Of a stretch of 64,000 nt of DNA, positions 41,817 through 54,170 are shown piece by piece. The position numbers and the translations under genes are program-made. This DNA is from Cyanophora paradoxa (lineage: Eukaryota; Glaucocystophyceae; Cyanophorales; Cyanophoraceae). The stretch lies in assembly GCA_004431415.1 (NCBI GenBank), contig QPMI01000047.1, positions 181,367 through 245,366 of the forward strand, given 5' to 3'. A model generated the notes under the pieces. That model made no database searches. It saw nothing but the letters and a program-made list of their open reading frames with translations, and had not been told where the DNA came from. Within the stretch, counting starts at the first letter, position 1. Each line of letters starts with the position of its first letter.

Positions 41817-44757
41817 TCAGGAGCGGACGAGGCAGAAGACAACGTGGGCCTCCCCCTTCCCCGCGTTCACCAGCTCGTAGTCCGCCCCTGGGGGGGAACG
41901 AATGAGCTCGGGGCGGGGGGGGGGGTACGTGGACGCGGGAGCGCACCGGGCTTGAAGAAGGCCCAGTCGCCCTCGTCGAGGGGCAGGCGGAGCGGCCCCT
42001 CCCGCGCCTCCACGCGCCCGCTCTTGACGAAAAAAACCTAAGAAGAGTCAGAAACAAAGAAATAAAGCCGGAGCTTAAGCTTAAGATGGGGAGCTTAAGG
42101 TGAAGAACCTGCGTGTGGCGGGAGGAGGCGACGGCGCTCCCGGCGCCCTCCCCGAGGAAAAGCACCCCGCTGCAGGCTCAGATCAGATCGGGTCGGATCA
42201 GATCAGATCAGATCAGATCGGTGGGTTCTGGATACGGCACCTCTGCCAGCGCTTCATCTGGTAGGCCTTGCGAACGACGAAGTCGCCCGGGCGGACGACG
42301 GCGGGCGCCGGGGCGTCGGCGGCGGCCGCCCAGGGGTCCGTCTGTACCCCTCGGGTGCGGGTGCGCGCCGCCGTGCGGGGGGGCGGCTGCCGCGGGGCGG
42401 GGAAGGCGGTGAGCGCCGAGACGCGCCGCGGGGGCGTCGGGGGCTCCTCTGCAGCGGCAAGGGCAACTCGTGATCAGCGACTCGATGACTGCGCGAGACG
42501 CGCGTTCTTACCTTCGGCGTCCGTCTCCGCGTCTGCCGAGGCGACCTCTTCGGCCTCGGATCCAGCCGCCGGAGCCGCGGAGGCGCGGGCGGGGCGGCCG
42601 CGGGGCGGCGCGGCGGCCTCGGGGACCCCCTCGGGCGCGGCGGGCGTCTCGACCTCCGCGGCGTCGAATCCCGGCGGCGCCGGCGGGCTCTGCTCGGAGG
42701 GCGCTCAGGGCCAGCGGAGTGCAGGCGCGCGCAAGGAGGGTACCGCGAAGACGAGCTCCTCCAGGTGGGCCTCCGGGGTACCCGGACCGCCGGCCTCCGG
42801 GGGGGTGCGCTTCTCGACTCCGACAACCCGCGGGACGCCTGTGCGCCAGAGCCGCGATGAGGGGAAGGGGGGGTACGGATTCCAGCGAAATGAAAGCGAT
42901 ACCCGAGTCCTTGTCGACGCCGTACACGATGCGCTCCCCGGCCCAGAACTGGAGGGGGGCGATACGGGCGCGGGAGCTCCGCCGCGGGGCGGCCCCTGCG
43001 GGCGTGGACGTACGCGTGGGCGGCCGGCATGCGAGGGCGGGGCCCCCAAGACGAACCGCGGGGCCGCTCGGGCTCGGGTACGTCGTCTGCGTCCGCGCGG
43101 CGGGGAGGGCGGCGGCCGCGGGCGGGCGGGGCTGCCTCCGGAGTCGGTTCGGGCTCGGGCGGCTGCACAGGCGCGGCCGGGCCGGGGCGGCGGCCTTGCG
43201 GGCGCGAGGGCGGGCGCGGGACGGGGCGGAGAGGGAGCGCGGGCCCGGCGCCGGCTTGGCGGCGGCGGGAGCTGCCTGGGGCTGGACGCGCCGCTTCTTG
43301 CGAGGGGGCGAAGGGAGCGGGGAGGGCGGGGCGGAGGCGGCGCGGCGAAGGCCAGCGCCGCGGGATCCAGCACCGGCGGGGCGCGTGGTGTCCGAGAAGA
43401 GGCTGCCCACCTCGTCCGCCTCGAAGGCATCCTCGCCTTCGGCGCCGCTCGTGGCGAAGCTCATCGCCTCGCTTTCCCAGTCGAAGGCCGACGAGGCGGC
43501 GCTGGGGGACGAGGCGCCCGCGCCCCGCCGCCGGTACGTGCGCCCCGCCAGGCCCCGCAGGGCGCCCAGGGGGTCGGCCGGGGGGTCCGAGAAGGGGGCG
43601 GAGGGGCGCGCGGCAGGGCCAGATGCCGGCAGGGGCGACGGCTCGAAGCCGACCTCGTCACGGGTCGGGCCGTAGGGCCGCCTCTCCGCCGCCACACTGG
43701 GACGGCTCGCCGCGGCGCCCGCGGCCCGCCGGCGCGGCGGCGGGCAGGCGGCGGCTGGGCTTAGAGGCTGCGGGGGCGGCTCGCCTTCGCTGCTGGCCTC
43801 CGCGGCGGACGAAGGGGCCGAGGAGCCGGCGACGCGCGCCGACCGGCGGACGGAGCCGCTCGGAGCTGAAGCCTTCGCGGCCGCCTTCTTCCGCGGCCGC
43901 CGCTGCTTGGGCGGGGGAGCGGCGGCGGCTGGGGCGGGCGGGGCGGGCGGGGCGGGCGCCGGAGCCCGAGAGGGCGGCTGCGCCTTCGTGGGAGTCGCCT
44001 CGGCGGGCCTCTTCCCGGCCGAAGCTGACGCCCGGCGCGAATCCGCCTGTGAAGAAGCGACGGCGGGACCCGGGGCGCGGGCTTCGGAGGCGCCCGCTGC
44101 TGCCGTCGGCGCCGAAGATACGGAACGGGAGGAGGACGGCGCAGCAGCGGAAGAGGACGACGCCTGCTCCGCCGCAGACCGTGAAGGACCCGCGGCCGCC
44201 GGCGGAACGGTTGCCTTGGCTGCGGACGCCGGACGCGCGCCTGGCGCCGGCTCGCGGCGCTGGCGCTGGAAGATGGCCGCCAGCCCAGACAGGGTCGGCT
44301 GCTGCTGCTGCTGCTGCTGCGAATGCTTGGTTTGCTGCTCAGAATGCGAATCCGAAGGAATCCTGTGCGAGCCGGCCGCGAGAGAATTTGATCCCGCGAC
44401 CGTCCCTTCCCGCGCTGAGCCCACGCCGTCCGCATTTGCTCGCTGCGCCGGAATCTGCCGCGCGCGGGCCGGAGGCTCGCTGGAAGAGCGCCTGGCAATG
44501 ACGTGCACTGTGCTCTGCTCCGCGAAAAGTACGTGCCGGTCGCCAGGAGGCCGAGCGCTCTGAGATCTCCCCGCTGCCTTGGACGATGCCGGCTTCAATG
44601 CGGCATTTCGCTGAGGCTGAGGGGCCGCCGCGGGCTTGCGCACGCCTCCCGATGCAGCGCGAAACAGGCTCGTCGCTTTCGCGCGGGCGGGAACTCTCGC
44701 TGGAGCCGTCGACGGAGAAGCGTCGAAGGCGAACGGGTCATCCTCGCTCTCCGCCAT
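41817..44757 (-). CDS. CENPC: CENP-C / Mif2-type inner kinetochore protein
   Basis: ATG 44757, TGA 41817-41819. A long, disordered, Ala/Ser/Pro/Arg-rich first exon includes a polyQ tract (44.3 kb) and basic clusters. Two family hallmarks follow. The CENP-C motif, R-R-S-S-R-A-R-I-A-P-L-Q-F-W-A-G-E-R-I-V-Y (about 42.95 kb), contacts CENP-A nucleosomes in other organisms. The C-terminal cupin dimerisation domain is split over small exons: F-V-V-R-K-A-Y-Q-M, G-V-L-F-L-G-E-G, V-F-F-V-K-S-G-R-V-E, L-D-E-G-D-W-A-F-F-K-P-G and Y-E-L-V-N-A-G-K-G-E-A-H-V-V-F-C-L-V-R-S. The protein marks centromeric chromatin and recruits outer kinetochore. One intron carries an eight-copy GATCA-type pentamer repeat. 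Divergent from the dehydratase gene. Confidence 0.85.
42181..42220. repeat. Pentanucleotide repeat, eight GATCA-type units
   Basis: Forty bases of GATCA/GATCG/GGTCG pentamers in an intron of the CENP-C gene; a young microsatellite. Confidence 0.85.
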
Positions 44758-45390
44758 GACCGCGCTGCGCTTGCCGACGCTCGGGAAGCGCAGCGATCAA
44801 ATCTGCGATGGAGCGCCCAGAGATCTGCGCCCGGGAAGCTCAGGCGACTTCAGAGCGAGGGATGAGCCAGGAAAGACGAGAAGGGCGGTCCGCGCGCACC
44901 GAGAAAGTCCTGGCCAGCAAACGCGCGTACGCGTACCCGGACCCGCGGCCACCGGCCAGCATCGCTTCCACCGCCCCGGCGCGTTGTATCCGCTCTCCCT
45001 CGATCGAATGAATCGCGCTCTGCCGACCGCGCGCGACCTGCACGGCGCGTTGAGCTTGCGTGGGCGCGCTTGCCGCGAGGGACCCGGACGCGCATCGACG
45101 TGCTCCGAGCGAAGCCTAGCGCCGCTACCATCGTACTGCTTTGCATGACGCCACCGCCGGTGAGCTCGCAGGGCCAGCCGCGGGCTGCCAAAGTTGATCG
45201 AGCTTCCGCGCTACGCCGAGATGGAGCCGGCAAGGGCTTCGACGCACTGCACACGCCGGCACGGGCCATACCAGTCACTTTGAAGTCGCGCACGGGCGGT
45301 TGAGCACGGAAAGGCGATGCCGCAATCATCGGCGCAATGCTGCTTTGGGGTACTGGTGCAGAATCGCGTACAGCGGCCAGCGAACTCGAA
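44758..45390. other. Divergent promoter region of CENP-C and ilvD genes
   Basis: This separates ATG 44757 (minus) and ATG 45391 (plus). Open frames at 45,070-45,303 and an in-frame upstream ATG at 45,337 could encode an organelle leader for the dehydratase. I cannot choose between them. Confidence 0.4.
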
Positions 45391-48300
45391 ATGAGCAAGC
45401 GCAAGAGCGAGGGGCCGTCGGAGGGGTCGTCTAAGAAGGGCGCGGAGGCGTCCGATCTGCGCATCCGCTCCCACGAGCTGACGGGCCGGCCCGAGGACCA
45501 GGTGCGCCGAATTGCTCGCTCTGGGTTCGCGACGCTGACCGATCGCGCGCTTGCGTGACCTCGCAGCATGATTGGGTTCGTTCCGGCTCGAGCTCTCCCT
45601 CGCCGCTCCCCGCTGACGAGCTCGCGCAGGTCAAGCGAGCCGCGGCGCGGGCCATGCTCCGAGGTGCGGGCGCCGCCAGCCCGTCCGATCGCTCCCTGAG
45701 CGTACGCAGCCGTCGGGTTCGGCGACGACGACTTCAAGAAGCCGAGTGCGCCCCGATCCGAACCGATCTCGAGTCGCCGAGCGAGCCCGACTTCTGCCGT
45801 GCTTGAGCCCCCGCGCAGTCGTGACGGTGGCGTGCCCGACGACGAACGCGACGCCGTGCAACGCGCACCTGGAGGAGCTCGGCAAGATCGCCGCCGAGGA
45901 AGTCAAGAAGACCGGCGGCATGTGCGCTTGCGCGGGGCCGGGCGGGGCGGGGCGGGGCGCGGCCCCTCCGAAGCTTAGCTTGAGCGCGGCAGGCCGTTCG
46001 TGTTTGGGACGCCCGTCATCAGCGACGGCGAGACGATGGTGCGAGGGCGCCCGCCTGCGCGGCTCCGCCCGCTCTGCAGCTAACTCAGTGACGCCCCGCG
46101 CAGGGCATGGAGGCGAGCAAGCCTGAGCGCTCTCTTTGTCTCAGCTTTCCTCCGCCGACGCGGGTTCGAATCCGCAGGGGATGAAGTACAGCCTCATGAG
46201 CCGCGACCTCATCGCCGACTGCATCGAGGTAGCCCCCCGACCTCCTGCTTGGCTCCGCCCTGGGGTACGTGCGCTGATCCAACCCCGCCAGACCATGCAC
46301 GAGGGGTACAAGGCCGACGCCGCCATCACCTTCGGAGGTGCGGGGGCTCGAATGTCCCGTACCCCCACCCCGCCCCCACGAGCGCCGTACCCCCGCAGGC
46401 TGCGACAAGTCCATCCCGGGTGCACTGATGCCCCTCGTTCGCAACAACGCCGTCGGCGTGTTTCTGTACGGAGGCGCGCCTCTCCCCCTCCCCCTCCCGC
46501 CCATCCAGGTTCGAATCCGCGCAGGCACGATTCTGCCGGGCCGCCTCCGCGACAAGGACCTCACCGTGGCCAGGCGCGCCATCTCTAAGCAACTGTACCC
46601 CTCCCGGCCTTTCTGACTACCCCGCAGCGCCTTCGAGGCGATCGGGTCTTTTGCGGCGGGCAAGATCGACATCGAAGAGCTTCACAAGGGTGCGGGGGTA
46701 CAGCGTTATGGTCCACTCGCCGCCCCTCACTCTCCTCGATCCGTAGTCGAGTGCAACTCGTGCCCCGGCGCCGGTGCCTGCGGCGGCATGTTCACGGCGA
46801 ACACGAGTGAGCCTGTACCCCTCCCTCGCCCGCTCCCCCCTTCGGCAAAGCGGACGGGGGTACAGTGAGCTCGGCGTTCGAGGCGCTGGGCGTCTCTGTA
46901 CCCGGCTCCGCCTCGCACGCCGCCGTCGACCGCGAGAACAACGTGCGGCGCCCCCGCCCACTCCGATCACCCTCCTGCCAAAGCGTCCTCCGGGGGTACA
47001 GGTCTCGGAGCACAAGCGGGAGGACGTGCGCGCCTCCATCGGTGCGCCTACCCCACCCGCACCCGCCTCTCTCCCCGTTTCTCCACCGCTCACCTCTTCT
47101 CCCCTCCTCGCCAGCGGCGCTGTTCCACTGCCTGCGGCACAACATCCGGATGCGGGACATCGTCACCCGCAACAGCCTCCAGAACGCCATCGCCGTGCGT
47201 CCAAAAAGCGGAGGACCCTAGAACGCCCCGCCCCGCCCCGCCCCGCTTCCGTCCTGACGCCCCCGCCCCCGCCCCCGCCCTCAGGTGGTGATGGCGCTCG
47301 GGGGCTCGACGAACGCCGTCCTCCACCTCCTCGCCCTCGCCCACGAGGCCCAGGTGCCCGGGTACAGGTGTTGGGGGGGGGAAGGGGCGGGGTGGGAGGC
47401 GGTAGCGTCTCGCACGCCCCCTAAAGTGCCTTAGGGACGCGCGCCGCTTCGGCGTGCTAATATTAGCGGCGCGCAGGTGAAGCTCGAGCTGGAGGACTTC
47501 CAGCGGTCCGCGTACCCCCCTTCCCTTCTCAGACGCGCGTACCCCTCCCCGCTCACGAGCGAGCCGGGCCGTGCCGGTGCGCAGCGTGGCGGCGAAGGTA
47601 CCCCTCCTCGGAAACTTCAAGCCCTTCGGTGCGCCCGAGCACCTCTGCAGCTGACAGCCGCAGCCAGCTGGCACCGCAGGGTTCTACGTATACTAGCCAA
47701 AGTAGAATAATTTGATCAGAAGAAAGGCCGATCTAGCCGGCTGCGAAGTCGGGCGTCCGGGCCGCCTCCGAGGCTCGGCGCCTGGCCGCCGGCCCCTGCT
47801 GAGGGGGGGACCGGGCAGGGAAGTACGTGATGGACGACCTCGACAAGATCGGCGGCGTTCCGGCCGTGATGCGGCGCGTTCTCCCGCCCCGCCCCGCCCA
47901 ACCTAGCCACCTTTCTCCCGTCTCTTAGTGGGCGGGGGTGTAGGACGATGCTGGACGCGGGTCTGATCCCGTACCCCGACGAGATGACCGTCACCGGGAA
48001 GACCGTTCGCGAGAACCTCGCGAACGTTCAGCCGCTCCCCACCGTACGCGCGCGAGCGGGCGGGCCCGGGGCCCGGGGGTACAGGCCCCTTCGAATCCGC
48101 TCTGAGGGGGGTACGCAGGGCCAGGACGTGGTGTACGTACCCGCCTCGCCCCTGGCGGCTCCCGGGAACCACATCATCGTCCTGGGGGGCAACCTGTGCG
48201 AGAAGGGCGCGTTCGTACCCCTCCCCACCATGCCGCCGCATGATGCTGGAGCCGCCGGTTATTTATATCCGCGAGCGCAGGAGGCGTGATCAAGCTCAGC

Positions 48301-49304
48301 GGCAAGCACCTCGAGGTTCGTACCCTCCTGGGACCGGCCCAGTCATCCCTCCCCTTCGGCCCCTTCCGAGCACAAACGACGCCGTACCCCCCACCCCGGG
48401 TAGGTGTTCGAGGGCCCGGCGGTCGTGTTCGATTCGGAGGGCGCCGCCCTGGACGCCGTCCTCGGCGGGAAGATCAAGCACGGTACCCCTTTCTAGATCT
48501 ATGCTTTTTCCATCGATTCTCGCGTACCCCCCTTGACGCGGTGTGCGCAGGCGACGTGATGGTCCTGCGGTACCTCGGCCCGGTCCGTCGTACCCCTCGG
48601 GGCGCAGCCGTACCCCCGCCCCCGCCCCGCCAACCCCGTACCCCGCGCAGGTCGGCGCGCCCGGAATGCCAGAGATGCTGTCCCCCTCCTCGGCCCTCGT
48701 CGGCGCCGGCCTCGGCAAGGCGAGCGCCCCGTACCCCCCTTCTACGCTCGCGTACCCCTGACGCGAGACAGGACGTCATGCTTATCACGGACGGCCGCTT
48801 CTCGGGCGCCACGCACGGCGAGTACCCCCCTCGCGGGCTGCGCGGCGCGCGTGTACCCCCCTCCTAACGCGCAGCAGGGATTATGGTGGGCCACGTGTGC
48901 CCCGAGGTCCGCCCAGCCCCTCACGCGCGCCCTCCCTTGGCATCAGTACATGTGTTTGAGGCGCGGGGCGCAGGCTCAGGTCGGGGGTACAATTGGCCTC
49001 GTCCACGACGGGGACCGGGTACGCGGCCCAACCGGAGAACGTTCGCCAGCCCGTCCCGAGCCCGCCGCGCCAGATCCGCTTCAACCTGGCGGAGCGGACG
49101 CTCTCCCTCCTCGTCCCGCAGGACGAGATCGACCGCCGCCGCGCCGCGTGGAAGGCGAGCCCGCTGCCACGCCGCAGGCCGCTCATGGCTGAGCGGGGCG
49201 CGCGCGCGCGCGCGCAGGCGCCGGCGCTGAAGTACACGCGGGGCGTGCTGGGCAAGTACGCGCGGCTCGTCGGCTGCGCCTCCGAGGGCGCCGTCACACA
49301 CTAG
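45391..49304 (+). CDS. ilvD: Dihydroxy-acid dehydratase
   Basis: Catalyses dehydration of 2,3-dihydroxy acids to 2-keto acids in valine, isoleucine and leucine synthesis. About 24 very short exons read through the family in order: [140 protein letters not shown]; and V-G-H-V-C-P-E. The Fe-S cysteines (in T-P-C-N, G-G-C-D and the C-P-G-A-G-A-C segment) are all present. It ends V-T-H and TAG. An ATG at 45,337 in frame may extend the leader. Introns are rich in GGGGTAC/GTACCCC. Confidence 0.93.
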
Positions 49305-49573
49305 GCGCCGCGTTGCAGAGCACTGCTTGCAGAATTCAATAATGACAATCGATAGCGCGCCTTGGACTCGGGTGGTGGCGACGAGCTGGGCCCAGCTGGC
49401 AGGTGGTTGGGGTACGGCATTTGCCAAGCGTTAGTCCAGCCAGCGAAGCAGCGGGCCCCGACGCGCGCTGATCGCCTTCCAAGTTCGATCCGGGAGCTCC
49501 CGAATCCCCAGCTTCCAGCTCTACCCGCCGCGGTCAACGTCGGCCCTCCGACTACCCGCCGCCAAATTCGCAG

Positions 49574-50753
49574 ATGGCGTCGTCGATCGTCGCGCGCGTC
49601 GCGATCCTCGTGTTCGCCGTGGTCCTGGCGCTCGGCACGGCCGAGGCGAAGCTCCCCAGCCCGCTCCGAATCATCAACAACAAGGCGCTGCCGACTTTCG
49701 GCCTGCCCGGGCTCGTCCACCAGAGCATCGCCACGAAGCCGCACCACGGCTCCAATGTCGATCTCTGGCGTGAGACGATCATCAAGAACGCCTGGTGGGC
49801 CCGAGCGCCGCGCGCCGGCGCCCCCCGCGCTCCCGACCTTCGATGTCTGATCAGCGATCGCCGCGAAGGACGCCGATACACCTGCACGTCAAGAACGAAG
49901 AGTACATACACGTCATCTCTGGCACCTTCTCGATCCGCACCCTCGATGGCGTTTACCATGGCGCGCCCGGTCGAACGCCCGCGCTTCATACGCGCCCGCG
50001 CGCGCGCCCGCGCGCCCCCGCCGGGCCGGGCTTCGCAGCCGCTGACCGGCGCCCCGCCCTCGCGCGCAGCCGGTGTGAACGACACGGTCCACCTCGACAA
50101 GGGCGTGATCCACCAGGTGCGTCCTCGCACTGCTGCTGACCCGGATCAAATTCGGATTCGAATGCGAAAATTCGAATTTGAACTCGGACGGCAGGTGGGG
50201 AACGTGGACGACGCCGACGCGGTCGCCCTCGTCGTCATCAGCGACGTACCCACCGACGCCACCGTGCGCCCCGCCCCCCCCGGGACCCCGCCCCCCGCCC
50301 GCCCGGCTGCAGCCTAGGCCGCCCCGCCCGCCGTCCCCGCCCGGCCCGCGTCCAACCCCCCCCCCCCCTCTTCCCCCCCCTCTTCCCCCCCTACCTCCTT
50401 CCCCTAAAGCCGCCGCCTACTAGTACTAAGCTCGGCCTACGACTCTCGGCGACCGAGAACAAGCTCCGCCCCGCCCCACTTAGCCTGTGCTCGAGACTGC
50501 GAACAAGCCCCGCTAGACTTATTCCTCCTGAGCTCGCCCCTGACATCTTTCATTCTTTCTTCGCCTGATCATGAGCTCTCCCGGGCTCTCTCTCCCGCAG
50601 GTCTTCCCGGACTGGGAGCACGCGAGGGCGGGCAAGGGGGAGGACGTGCAGATCCCGTGGTTCGCCCCCATCTCCCCCGAGGAGCAGGAGACCATCGCCC
50701 GCGACGCCGCCGCCCGCGGCAAGGCCGACCCCATCCCCGACCGCGAGCTCTGA
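49574..50753 (+). CDS. Secreted single-domain cupin
   Basis: ATG 49574 opens a clear signal peptide (M-A-S-S-I-V-A-R-V-A-I-L-V-F-A-V-V-L-A-L-G-T-A-E-A). Exons then give D-L-W-R-E-T-I-I-K-N. Cupin motif 1 is P-I-H-L-H-V-K-N-E-E-Y-I-H-V-I-S-G, with the H-x-H and Glu metal ligands. Motif 2 is L-D-K-G-V-I-H-Q-V-G-N, with its His and Asn. Next come A-V-A-L-V-V-I-S-D and a C-terminal exon ending P-D-R-E-L and TGA 50,751-50,753. This is a metal-binding beta-barrel of the cupin superfamily; the substrate is unknown. Export to the endomembrane system or outside is inferred. A long C-rich intron sits at 50.26-50.6 kb. Confidence 0.75.
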
Positions 50754-51054
50754 GGCGCGCGAGCCTCGGAGTTTCGAGCCGGCTCCAATTCCGCGCCCGA
50801 TCTAACTGGGCCCGATTATCGAGAGGACTCATTATCATCACGGAGAGTTAATATAGAAGAATAAGACTTCTACTACGACTACTAGTACTACTACTACTAC
50901 CGACCTGTCTGAAGCACTTGAAAGAAGTGAAAGCTTAAGAATACACCGTGCGACTCCGGATCCCTAACACTAGTGCTTGCGGGGCGGCTGGACGCATTTA
51001 ACCTAGAGGGGGGGTCGAATGCTCCTAGGCGCTGGGCCAAGCTTTCACGCGAAG
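50754..51054. other. Convergent intergenic region
   Basis: Between the convergent cupin and P2X genes. Contains an ACT/CTA trinucleotide run near 50,870-50,900. No gene seen. Confidence 0.5.
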
Positions 51055-54000
51055 TCAGTCAACGTCCCTGCCCTCCCACTCGGGCCCCCCGCCCGGCCCG
51101 GCCACGGCATAGGCGCTGGCCCGCACCCGCACCGCCGCCGGCACCGGCGCCGGCGCCGCAGCCGCAGCCGACGGCGCGGCCGCCCCGTCCGGATCCCGGC
51201 CCGCCGTCTCCTCCTTCTCAAAGCTGCAGGAGCGATCAAATTAGAACCGGGCGGGCCCGGGGGTACAGAGAAGTCTGCCCACCTGTAGACGAAGGCATCC
51301 TCCTCCTCAGTTCGCGGGTTCGGCTCCGCCAGCGTCCGCCCCGCGTCGCTCCGCCCGGGTCGCGATCGCGGCCTGCGGGGGCGGGGGCAGGCCCGGCTGG
51401 CCTCAGCCGCCGCGGAGAGCGAGGAAGGAAGGGGGCAGGCCTGCCGGACGGGAAGGCGTCGTTTCCGCCTCCTGCCCAGCTGCTGCCGTTGCCGTTGCTC
51501 AGGTTAGCCTTGGACGGGGCCGGCGCCTCGCGCTCCGCTGCCGGCGTCCGCGCCGACGCCGGCGCCGGGTGCACAGCGGGGGAAGCAGCGGAGGCGCCCA
51601 GCTGCTGGCGCCAGCGTTCGACGACAGCAGCGGCGGCCGCCAGCTGCGTGCGCTCCTGCACCAGCGCCCTGTACCGCTCTTTGTACATAACCCGCGCCAG
51701 CGCCTGCGGAGGGTACGAGGGATGCCGAGGAGGGTCGGAGGGGGTACAGGGAAGGAAGAGCGGGAGAGCGGCGCACGGCGATGGCGTTGTCCGCGAGCTT
51801 TATGAGCACGATGCCTGCGCGAGGATCAGGGGGTTCGCCCCGCGCCGGGTACGCGTGTCGGAGGGGAAGGGGGGTACCGCACCGGAGATGACGCCGGTGA
51901 TGACGGAGATCCACGAGAAGCGGTGCACCTGACCCTGGATGATGAAGTTCACCTGAGGCGCGGGGGGGGTAAATCCGAGTTCAGGGCGGAGCCGGGGCCG
52001 CCCGAGCGGCAGAGCGTCGCACGTTGACGCCGTTCTGCGAGCGCCGCCAGTAGTGGTCGGGGTACCGGATGTACACGTTGGGCGACGGTCCCTGGAATCC
52101 CCACCTACGTGTACCCCCCGCGTCGGACCCGGAAGGGGGGGTAGAGAGGTGCGGGGGGGTACAGGAACGGGAGCTTCTGGGCCGTGATGCGGCACCGGAT
52201 GTCCGAGAACCCCGGAAGGTACTGGTACAGCTGCGCCGAAAGCCCGAGGCGCGTCGGTACCCCCCGGCGAGAGGCAACGGTACCCCCGGGCCCCGGGCGC
52301 ACGTTGCCGTACTCGAGTCGGACGACGATCTGTACCCCCGTCGAGCGGTGCAGGACCTTCCCCATCGAGGCGGAGACGGTGGGGTCCTGCTCCGCAGCTC
52401 AAGCCCCGGCACGGATCCAGGCCGCGGGCATGTCCTTCACCTGTGCGTTTTCGCCCTCGAGGTCGACTCCGGCCATCTCCAGGATCTCCTTGAACGTGAT
52501 GTCTGGTCGGGGGGCTCAGATGAGAAGCTCATGTTTGACCAGGGCCCCGAAAGCGAGGGCGCTGTACCCTGCACGATGCCGGTCTTGCTGTACCGGACCA
52601 CCTTGCCCTTCCTGCCGGCCGCCCCGCGAGCTCAGCTTTTCGAGGCGTGCTGGCTGCTGCGGATGCGGACGCGGGGCGGCGAAGGGCACCGGTCCAAAAG
52701 CTCCGTCTCGATCTGCGGGAGGGACGGGTCAGGGGGGTACGGAAATCTTGTGGTGGGGTGCTTTGCACGTGCGCGCCTCGGATTGCTCGGTCCAGGAGAG
52801 GGATACCCCGTGGAGGAAAGAGAACGGCAGGTACTCGGCGCCCTGTGGGGGGGGGGGGTGCGTTATTCAGCTCAGCTCGGCGCCGGAAACGGAAACGGAT
52901 CGGAGCGCCGGCCTTGAAGATGGTGTCGCTGTGCCCCACCACCGTCCCGTTCCGGACCTCCTGCACCGGGTACGCATTAGCATCGAAAAAATGGACCGGG
53001 GGTACAACGCGGCGCACATCGGCGTGCTCCCCGGTGCTGGGAGGCGAGGGGAAGGGGTACGCATTGAGCTCCAGGGCGCGCGCGGGAAGGGGGAGGGGAG
53101 GGGGGGGGGGAGGCAGGAGGCTCACGCGAGAAAGATTCCGTTCGCGCTGATCTGCGATACCCCGGCGGGCGCGTGGACGTCACTGCGAGGGGACGGGACG
53201 CAAGGCGAGGGAGGTGCGGGGGCACCTTGTGGACAGAATCTGCGGGGCACGATCAGGGGGAGGAGGGAGGAAGAAGGGAGGGGGGGGAGGGGGAGGGGGG
53301 GGGCAGCCAACTCACCGTGCCTGTCGCAGTGCAGCATTCGGAGCAAAGCAGCACGCATCGTCATCAATCGCTCGGGGCGGGGCGGGACGGAGCGGAGAAG
53401 AAGACTGAGCGCACGGTGCGATGGCGCAGACTGGGTCGTAGAAGCCTTCGGGGGGTAATCAGAACCCGAGGGGGGAGGGGCGGCGTGGGAAGGGCGCACC
53501 GGGGAAGGGTATGCGATAGGCCTTCAAAGCCTCCGGGGAGCAGTACGGAACGTTGGCGGGTATGGAAGCCTGCAGAGAGGTGGGGGGGGGTACGAAAAGC
53601 GTCGGCGGGGAGGGGTACGGGGCGGGGGCGGCGGCCGCGGACCATGTACGCTTCAGCGGCGAGGCTCCAGGTGTTGACTGCGACCGGGGGAGGCACCCGT
53701 CAGGGTACGCGAAACGAGGAGCGAAAAAGGCATTCAGACTCGGCTGACCTTGCCCATTTGGCACCTCGGGCGAGGCGTACTGGCGGAAGTAGATGATCTG
53801 CGGGGGTCCGGCTCGCTCTCAGCGACTCCGCGGGGGCCCAGCGGGGAATCAACGCGCCTGGCATGTGATGTAGAACAGAGCAATGCCTGCCGAGCGCGCG
53901 TGAGCTTCGGGCGCGCCAGCCTGACGGACCCGGAGCGGAGCGGAGCGCCCGCGGCCGGCGGCACCTTGGAAGACGACGTGGAGGCGACCCAGGAGCTTGC

Positions 54001-54170
54001 TCTCGACCTGCGCGTGCGGCAGGCGCGTCAGCGCTCCGCCGCGTTGGGATGCGCGACAGCTGCAGCTGCTGCATGCAAATGCGGCAGCCGTTTTCGCTGC
54101 GGGCAGAGCACGCGAGAGCGCAGGCCCCACGCACCACGACGGACTTCTGCGTGCTGAACGTGGTGAACAT
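51055..54170 (-). CDS. P2X-type ligand-gated ion channel
   Basis: ATG 54170 is followed by T-F-S-T-Q-K-S-V-V-V-R, as in the cytoplasmic start of P2X receptors. Extracellular exons include Q-E-V-R-N-G-T-V-V-G, K-V-V-R-Y-S-K-T-G-I, D-I-T-F-K-E-I-L-E-M-A-G-V, S-T-G-V-Q-I-V-V-R-L-E-Y, L-P-G-F-S-D-I-R-C-R-I and V-Y-I-R-Y-P-D-H-Y-W. This order matches P2X, the last being the equivalent of the ATP-contacting N-F-R-x-x-x-x-Y segment, where only the Arg is kept. Then V-N-F-I-I-Q-G-Q-V-H-R-F-S-W leads into TM2 (I-S-V-I-T-G-V-I-S-G-I-V-L-I-K-L), followed by Y-K-E-R-Y as in the Y-x-x-x-K signature region. The Ala/Pro-rich cytoplasmic tail ends at TGA 51,055-51,057. P2X channels are trimeric ATP-gated cation channels; in amoebae and algae they act on intracellular organelles. 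TM1 and the exons between 53.3 and 54.0 kb are not fully resolved. Confidence 0.75.

Noticed and set aside
42254-43764. Long ORFs on the plus strand opposite CENP-C
   Set aside because: Composition-driven shadows of the GC-rich CENP-C exon; the minus strand carries the conserved motifs.
46136-46180. Possible tRNA on the plus strand because of GGGTTCGAATCC
   Set aside because: No acceptor, D or anticodon arms fit; the word is the end of an intron just before the exon G-M-K-Y-S of the dehydratase.
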